Source of the DNA: Oscillospiraceae bacterium
GTDB taxonomy: Bacteria; Bacillota; Clostridia; Oscillospirales; Acutalibacteraceae
Length of the DNA: 9,156 bases
Assembly: GCA_019422905.1 (NCBI GenBank)
Contig: JAHZCM010000082.1
Coordinates: forward strand, 1-9,156
Direction of reading: 5' to 3'
Below the pieces are notes generated by a model. The model saw only the letters and a list, made by a program, of their open reading frames with translations. It was not told the origin of the DNA and searched no databases. Both the position numbers and the translations under genes were made by a program. Each line of letters opens with the position of its first letter. Position 1 is the stretch's first letter. Below are positions 5,805-9,156 of this stretch, in pieces.

Positions 5805-7679
5805 TCAGCCTGCCGCCGCGCCGCCGTCTGCGCTTCCTGCAAATTGGCTGTTGTAAAGCGCGGCATAGAAGCCGTCTCTCTCTATCAGCTCGTCGTGCGT
5901 GCCCTGCTCCACAATGTCGCCGTCCTTCATGCAGAGGATCAGATCGGCGTTGCGGATCGTGGAAAGCCGGTGCGCGATGATAAAGCTCGTTCTGCCGCGC
6001 ATCAGATTGTCCATGGCCGTCTGAATCGAAAGCTCCGTGCGGGTATCAACGGAGCTTGTCGCCTCGTCGAGAATCATGATCCGGCTGTCGGAGAGGATCG
6101 CGCGGGCAATCGTCAAAAGCTGCTTCTGTCCCTGCGATACATTGGTGGCCTCTTCATTCAGCACCGTGTTGTAGCCGTCCGGCAGCGTGCGCACAAAGTG
6201 GTCCACCTGCGCCGCCTTCGCGGCCGCAATTACCTCTTCGTCGGTCGCATCGAGCCGCCCGTAACGGATATTTTCCAGAATTGTGCCGCTGTAAAGCCAC
6301 GTATCCTGCAAAACCATGCCAAACGCACGCCGCAGGTCGCTGCGGGCAAAGTCCGTAATATTCTTGCCGTCTACGTAGATCGCACCGCTGCTCAGCTCAT
6401 GGAAGCGCATCAGGAGCTTCACCATCGTCGTCTTGCCCGCGCCCGTCGGGCCGACGATCGCAATTTTCTGCCCGGCCTTGACATCTGCCGAGAAATTATG
6501 GATGACCGTCTCCTCCGTGTCTTCATAACCGAAGGTCACGTGCTCAAAGCGGACGTCACCGTGCACCCCGCAGTCATCCAGTCTGAATTTCGGCGCCGCT
6601 TCTTCGATTTCCGGCGCGGCAAGAAACTCAAAAATACGCTCTGCGGCCGCCAGCGTGCGCTGGATCTGGTTCGAAATGCTGGCCAATTGTGTAATCGGCT
6701 GCGTAAAATTGCGCAGATACTGGATAAATGCCTGAATGCCGCCCACCGTCATCGTGCCGCCCGCCGCCATGGACGCGCCGAGAATACACACCACCACGTA
6801 GCCGAGGTTGCCCACAAAGCTCATAATCGGCTGCATCAGGCCGGAAAGGAATTCCGATTTCCAGCCCGCGTTGTAGAGCTTTTCGTTCTCCTCATCGAAT
6901 TTCCGGAGCGAGCTTTCCTCCCTGCAGAATGCCTTGACGACCACATGACCGCCATACATCTCCTCCACATGGCCGTTTACGGAGCCGAGGTATTCCTGCT
7001 GCCCGACGAAGTGCTTCTGGGAGGCTTTGACCACCGTTCCGGCAATCAGCAGCGTCAGCGGCACGGTGCACAGCGCCACGAGCGTCAGCTGCCAGCTGAT
7101 GGAGAGCATCATAATCAGCACGCCGATTACGGAGCAGACGGACGTGATAAGCTGCGTGATGCTCTGGCTCAAGCTCTGGCTCAGCGTATCGACGTCGTTC
7201 GTGATGCGCGAAAGCACGTCGCCCTGGCTCGTTTTGTGAAAAAAGGAGACCGGCAGGCGGTTGATCTTCTGCATGATCGCCGTGCGCATATTATAGGAAA
7301 CCCTCGAGGAAACGCCCGCCATGGTAAAGCCCTGAATGTAGGAAAAAAGCGCGCTGATCCCATACAGCGCAACGAGCACCAGCAGCACCGCGCCGATATA
7401 GCCGAAATCGATGCCCTTCTCCGCGCCGGTGATGATGCGCATCAGGCCGGCGGTCAGCTCGTCTGTGGCTTTGGCCAGAACCTTCGGGCCGACGATTGTA
7501 AATACGGTGGAAAGCGCGGCGAAAAGCACGACCACCAAAATTCTGATCTTAAAGGGTGCGAGATAAGCGAAGAGCTTGCGAAGGCTTCCCTTAAAATCCT
7601 TGACCTTCTCCCCCGTCATCTGTCCCGCCATCGGGCCATGCGGCGCACGGCGCGGTGCGCCCGTCATCTTTCCGCTCAT
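5805..7679 (-). CDS. ABC exporter subunit with the catalytic nucleotide-binding site (heterodimeric, downstream subunit)
   Basis: A 624-residue half-transporter (ABCB/MsbA-like exporter fold: membrane domain then ATPase). Six membrane segments lie roughly at 46-65, 95-117, 174-192, 196-216, 282-303 and 310-335. The ATPase domain has Walker A GPTGAGKT (410-417), Q-loop Gln458, Walker B MILDE with catalytic Glu539 and switch His570 in IIAHRLSTI, all consensus. The signature motif is degenerate, VSQGQ (514-518) instead of LSGGQ. This complements the defects of the upstream partner, so the two should form a heterodimer that exports a drug, lipid or peptide; the substrate cannot be told. The N-terminus (about 1-35) is a hydrophilic Met/Gly/Arg/Pro-rich extension. 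The ATG at 7677-7679 is chosen over an in-frame ATG 54 bases upstream because AAGGAGG lies seven bases before it and it overlaps the upstream stop as ATGA. Confidence 0.95.
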   Translation of the reverse strand: MSGKMTGAPRRAPHGPMAGQMTGEKVKDFKGSLRKLFAYLAPFKIRILVVVLFAALSTVFTIVGPKVLAKATDELTAGLMRIITGAEKGIDFGYIGAVLLVLVALYGISALFSYIQGFTMAGVSSRVSYNMRTAIMQKINRLPVSFFHKTSQGDVLSRITNDVDTLSQSLSQSITQLITSVCSVIGVLIMMLSISWQLTLVALCTVPLTLLIAGTVVKASQKHFVGQQEYLGSVNGHVEEMYGGHVVVKAFCREESSLRKFDEENEKLYNAGWKSEFLSGLMQPIMSFVGNLGYVVVCILGASMAAGGTMTVGGIQAFIQYLRNFTQPITQLASISNQIQRTLAAAERIFEFLAAPEIEEAAPKFRLDDCGVHGDVRFEHVTFGYEDTEETVIHNFSADVKAGQKIAIVGPTGAGKTTMVKLLMRFHELSSGAIYVDGKNITDFARSDLRRAFGMVLQDTWLYSGTILENIRYGRLDATDEEVIAAAKAAQVDHFVRTLPDGYNTVLNEEATNVSQGQKQLLTIARAILSDSRIMILDEATSSVDTRTELSIQTAMDNLMRGRTSFIIAHRLSTIRNADLILCMKDGDIVEQGTHDELIERDGFYAALYNSQFAGSADGGAAAG

Positions 7680-9156
7680 GCCAATTCCTCCTTCGAAAGC
7701 TGGCTTTCCGCAATTTCGCGGTAGATCGGGCACGTCTCCAGCAGCTCCCTGTGCGTGCCCTTGCCGACAATCTTTCCCTCATCGAGCACAATGATCTGCT
7801 CCGCATTCAAGATGGTGGAAACGCGCTGCGCGACAATCAGCACAATGGAATCCTTTGTAAAGGCGGCAAGCGCCTGCCGCAGCTTCGCATCGGTTTTGAA
7901 ATCCAGCGCGGAAAAGCTGTCGTCAAAGATATAAACCGGCGCTTTTTTCACCAGCGCCCGCGCGATGGCAAGCCGCTGCTTCTGTCCACCGGACACATTC
8001 GTGCCGCCCTGCGTGATCGGGTTTTCAGCGCCGTTCGGCAGCTCGGAGACAAATTCGCTCGCCTGCGCGCAGTCGATGGCCTCCAGCACTTCCGCGTCGC
8101 TGGCGTTCTCCCCACCGTAGCGGATGTTGGAGGAAATAGTGCCCGAAAACAGCACGCCTTTTTGCGGAACATAGCCGATCTGCGCCCGCAGGTCGGCCTG
8201 CCGGACATTCCGGATGTAAACGCCGGTCAGGCGGACAGCGCCGCCGGTCCCATCGTAAAAGCGCGGAATCAAATTGACAAGCGTGGATTTTCCCGCGCCG
8301 GTCGCACCGATAAAGGCCGTCGTCTCGCCGCGCTTCGCGGTAAAGCTGATATGGCTGAGCGTATCCTCCTCGGCATTGCCGTAACGGAAGCATACGTCGT
8401 CAAATTCCAGGTTTCCGGCGCCCTCCGGCAGCTTCTGCGGCTGCGCCGGATCCTGGATGGAAAGCTCCGTATCCAGCACCTCCTCAATGCGCTGGGCAGA
8501 CACCATGGCGCGCGGCACCATGATAAAGATCATCGTGATGAACAGGAACGACATGATGATCTGCATGGCATACTGGATGTACGCCATCATATCGCCGACC
8601 TGCATTGTCGATTCGGCAATCGCATGGCCGCCGACCCATATGATCAACAGCGAAACCAGATTCATCAGAAGCGTCATGAACGGCATGGCAAACGACATCA
8701 CCCGCTGGGTAAAACGGTTCGTCCATGCGAGATCCTGATTCGCCCTGTCAAAACGCTCTTCCTCAAATTTTTCATTGGAAAACGCGCGCACCACAAGCAG
8801 GCCGCTCAGATTTTCGCGGCTGACCAGATTCAGCCTGTCGGTCAGCTTTTGCAACAACTTAAATTTCGGCATGGCAATCTGCAGAATAACGAGACTCGCA
8901 CAGATCAGAACGATCACGGCGAGCGCAATGATCCAGCTCAGGGACACACTCTTCTGCAGCGCGAAGATGATGCCGCCGATGCCCATAATCGGCGCGTAAC
9001 ACATCAGGCGCAGCCCCATAGACACCAGCGTCTGCACCTGTGTGACGTCGTTCGTCGTGCGGGTAATCAGAGAGGCTGTGGAAAAGCGGTCGAACTCCGC
9101 GTTGGAGAAGTTCTCCACCTTTTCAAAAACGTCCCGGCGCATCTGCCGGCCGACAG
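7676..9156 (-). CDS. ABC exporter subunit with the degenerate nucleotide-binding site (upstream subunit), N-terminus outside the window
   Basis: Partial half-transporter; the frame stays open to the right edge (residues VGRQ precede the first visible Met at 9140-9142), and about the first 90-100 residues including two membrane segments are missing. Counting from that Met, membrane segments lie near 45-63, 68-87, 153-173 and 185-210. The ATPase domain has Walker A GATGAGKS (279-286), Q-loop Gln327 and a consensus signature VSGGQ (383-387). Two catalytic positions are changed: Walker B is YIFDD, with Asp408 for the catalytic Glu, and the switch His is Gln439 (VAQRVSTI). This is the known pattern of the non-catalytic half of heterodimeric exporters such as TM287/288 or LmrCD. 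Its intact signature would complete the active site of the downstream partner, which starts within its stop codon (ATGA). Promoter and true start lie outside the window. Confidence 0.94.
   Translation of the reverse strand, partial: VGRQMRRDVFEKVENFSNAEFDRFSTASLITRTTNDVTQVQTLVSMGLRLMCYAPIMGIGGIIFALQKSVSLSWIIALAVIVLICASLVILQIAMPKFKLLQKLTDRLNLVSRENLSGLLVVRAFSNEKFEEERFDRANQDLAWTNRFTQRVMSFAMPFMTLLMNLVSLLIIWVGGHAIAESTMQVGDMMAYIQYAMQIIMSFLFITMIFIMVPRAMVSAQRIEEVLDTELSIQDPAQPQKLPEGAGNLEFDDVCFRYGNAEEDTLSHISFTAKRGETTAFIGATGAGKSTLVNLIPRFYDGTGGAVRLTGVYIRNVRQADLRAQIGYVPQKGVLFSGTISSNIRYGGENASDAEVLEAIDCAQASEFVSELPNGAENPITQGGTNVSGGQKQRLAIARALVKKAPVYIFDDSFSALDFKTDAKLRQALAAFTKDSIVLIVAQRVSTILNAEQIIVLDEGKIVGKGTHRELLETCPIYREIAESQLSKEELA
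7687..7693 (-). promoter_or_regulatory. ribosome binding site that sets the downstream ABC gene start
   Basis: The minus strand carries a full consensus AAGGAGG followed by seven bases and the ATG at 7679-7677. It lies inside the last codons of the upstream ABC gene. The alternative in-frame ATG at 7731-7733 has no such site and would need a long overlap, so this element decides the start. Confidence 0.85.

Noticed and set aside
5778..7724. 648-codon open frame on the plus strand opposite the downstream ABC gene
   Set aside because: It mirrors the ABC gene, begins inside the terminator hairpin and is rich in His/Arg/Ala as antisense frames of GC-rich genes are; the minus strand has complete Walker A, Q-loop, Walker B and switch His motifs.

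Overview
The window looks like ordinary chromosomal housekeeping and maintenance DNA from a GC-rich, low-redundancy-spacer Gram-positive bacterium, most likely a member of the class Clostridia (Oscillospirales-like). This is inferred from strong AAGGAGG-type ribosome binding sites, sigma-A/sigma-70-like promoters with TATAAT boxes, a PBP5-type carboxypeptidase with a C-terminal membrane anchor, and a Firmicutes-style heterodimeric ABC exporter pair. No genus can be named from the sequence alone. I see no mobile element, CRISPR array, phage gene or sign of recent transfer, and no convincing undescribed multi-gene system.

Layout from left to right. Positions 1-51 hold the 5' part of an initiator tRNA-Met gene on the minus strand, cut off by the window edge, with a near-consensus promoter at 79-107. 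Positions 204-1697 (minus) encode a secreted, membrane-anchored D-alanyl-D-alanine carboxypeptidase; a hairpin just after its stop codon (175-198) is the likely terminator separating it from the tRNA gene. A 210-base divergent intergenic region (1698-1907) carries two TGC-extended TATAAT elements that face each other as a 12-bp inverted repeat, a perfect 9-bp hairpin between them, and a 12-bp palindrome in front of the next gene. Positions 1908-5740 (plus) are the two-gene sbcD-sbcC operon, joined by an ATGA overlap. A perfect 15-bp hairpin (5753-5791) ends both sbcC and the convergent operon from the right. Positions 5805-9156 (minus) hold two ABC half-transporters, again joined by an ATGA overlap; the upstream one is cut off by the right edge and lacks its N-terminus.

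How the genes work together. SbcD and SbcC form the Mre11-Rad50-type nuclease/ATPase that processes hairpins and blocked DNA ends; all seven expected metal ligands, the Walker motifs and the CPVC zinc hook are intact. The two ABC proteins form one heterodimeric exporter: the upstream subunit has a degenerate Walker B (Asp for the catalytic Glu) and Gln for the switch His, and the downstream subunit has a degenerate signature motif (VSQGQ), so together they leave one consensus and one non-catalytic ATP site. The carboxypeptidase trims peptidoglycan stem peptides and has no evident functional link to its neighbours.

The points most worth a second look are an EF-hand-like acidic loop inserted in the carboxypeptidase, the face-to-face promoter arrangement between that gene and sbcD, and the palindrome beside the sbcD ribosome binding site.
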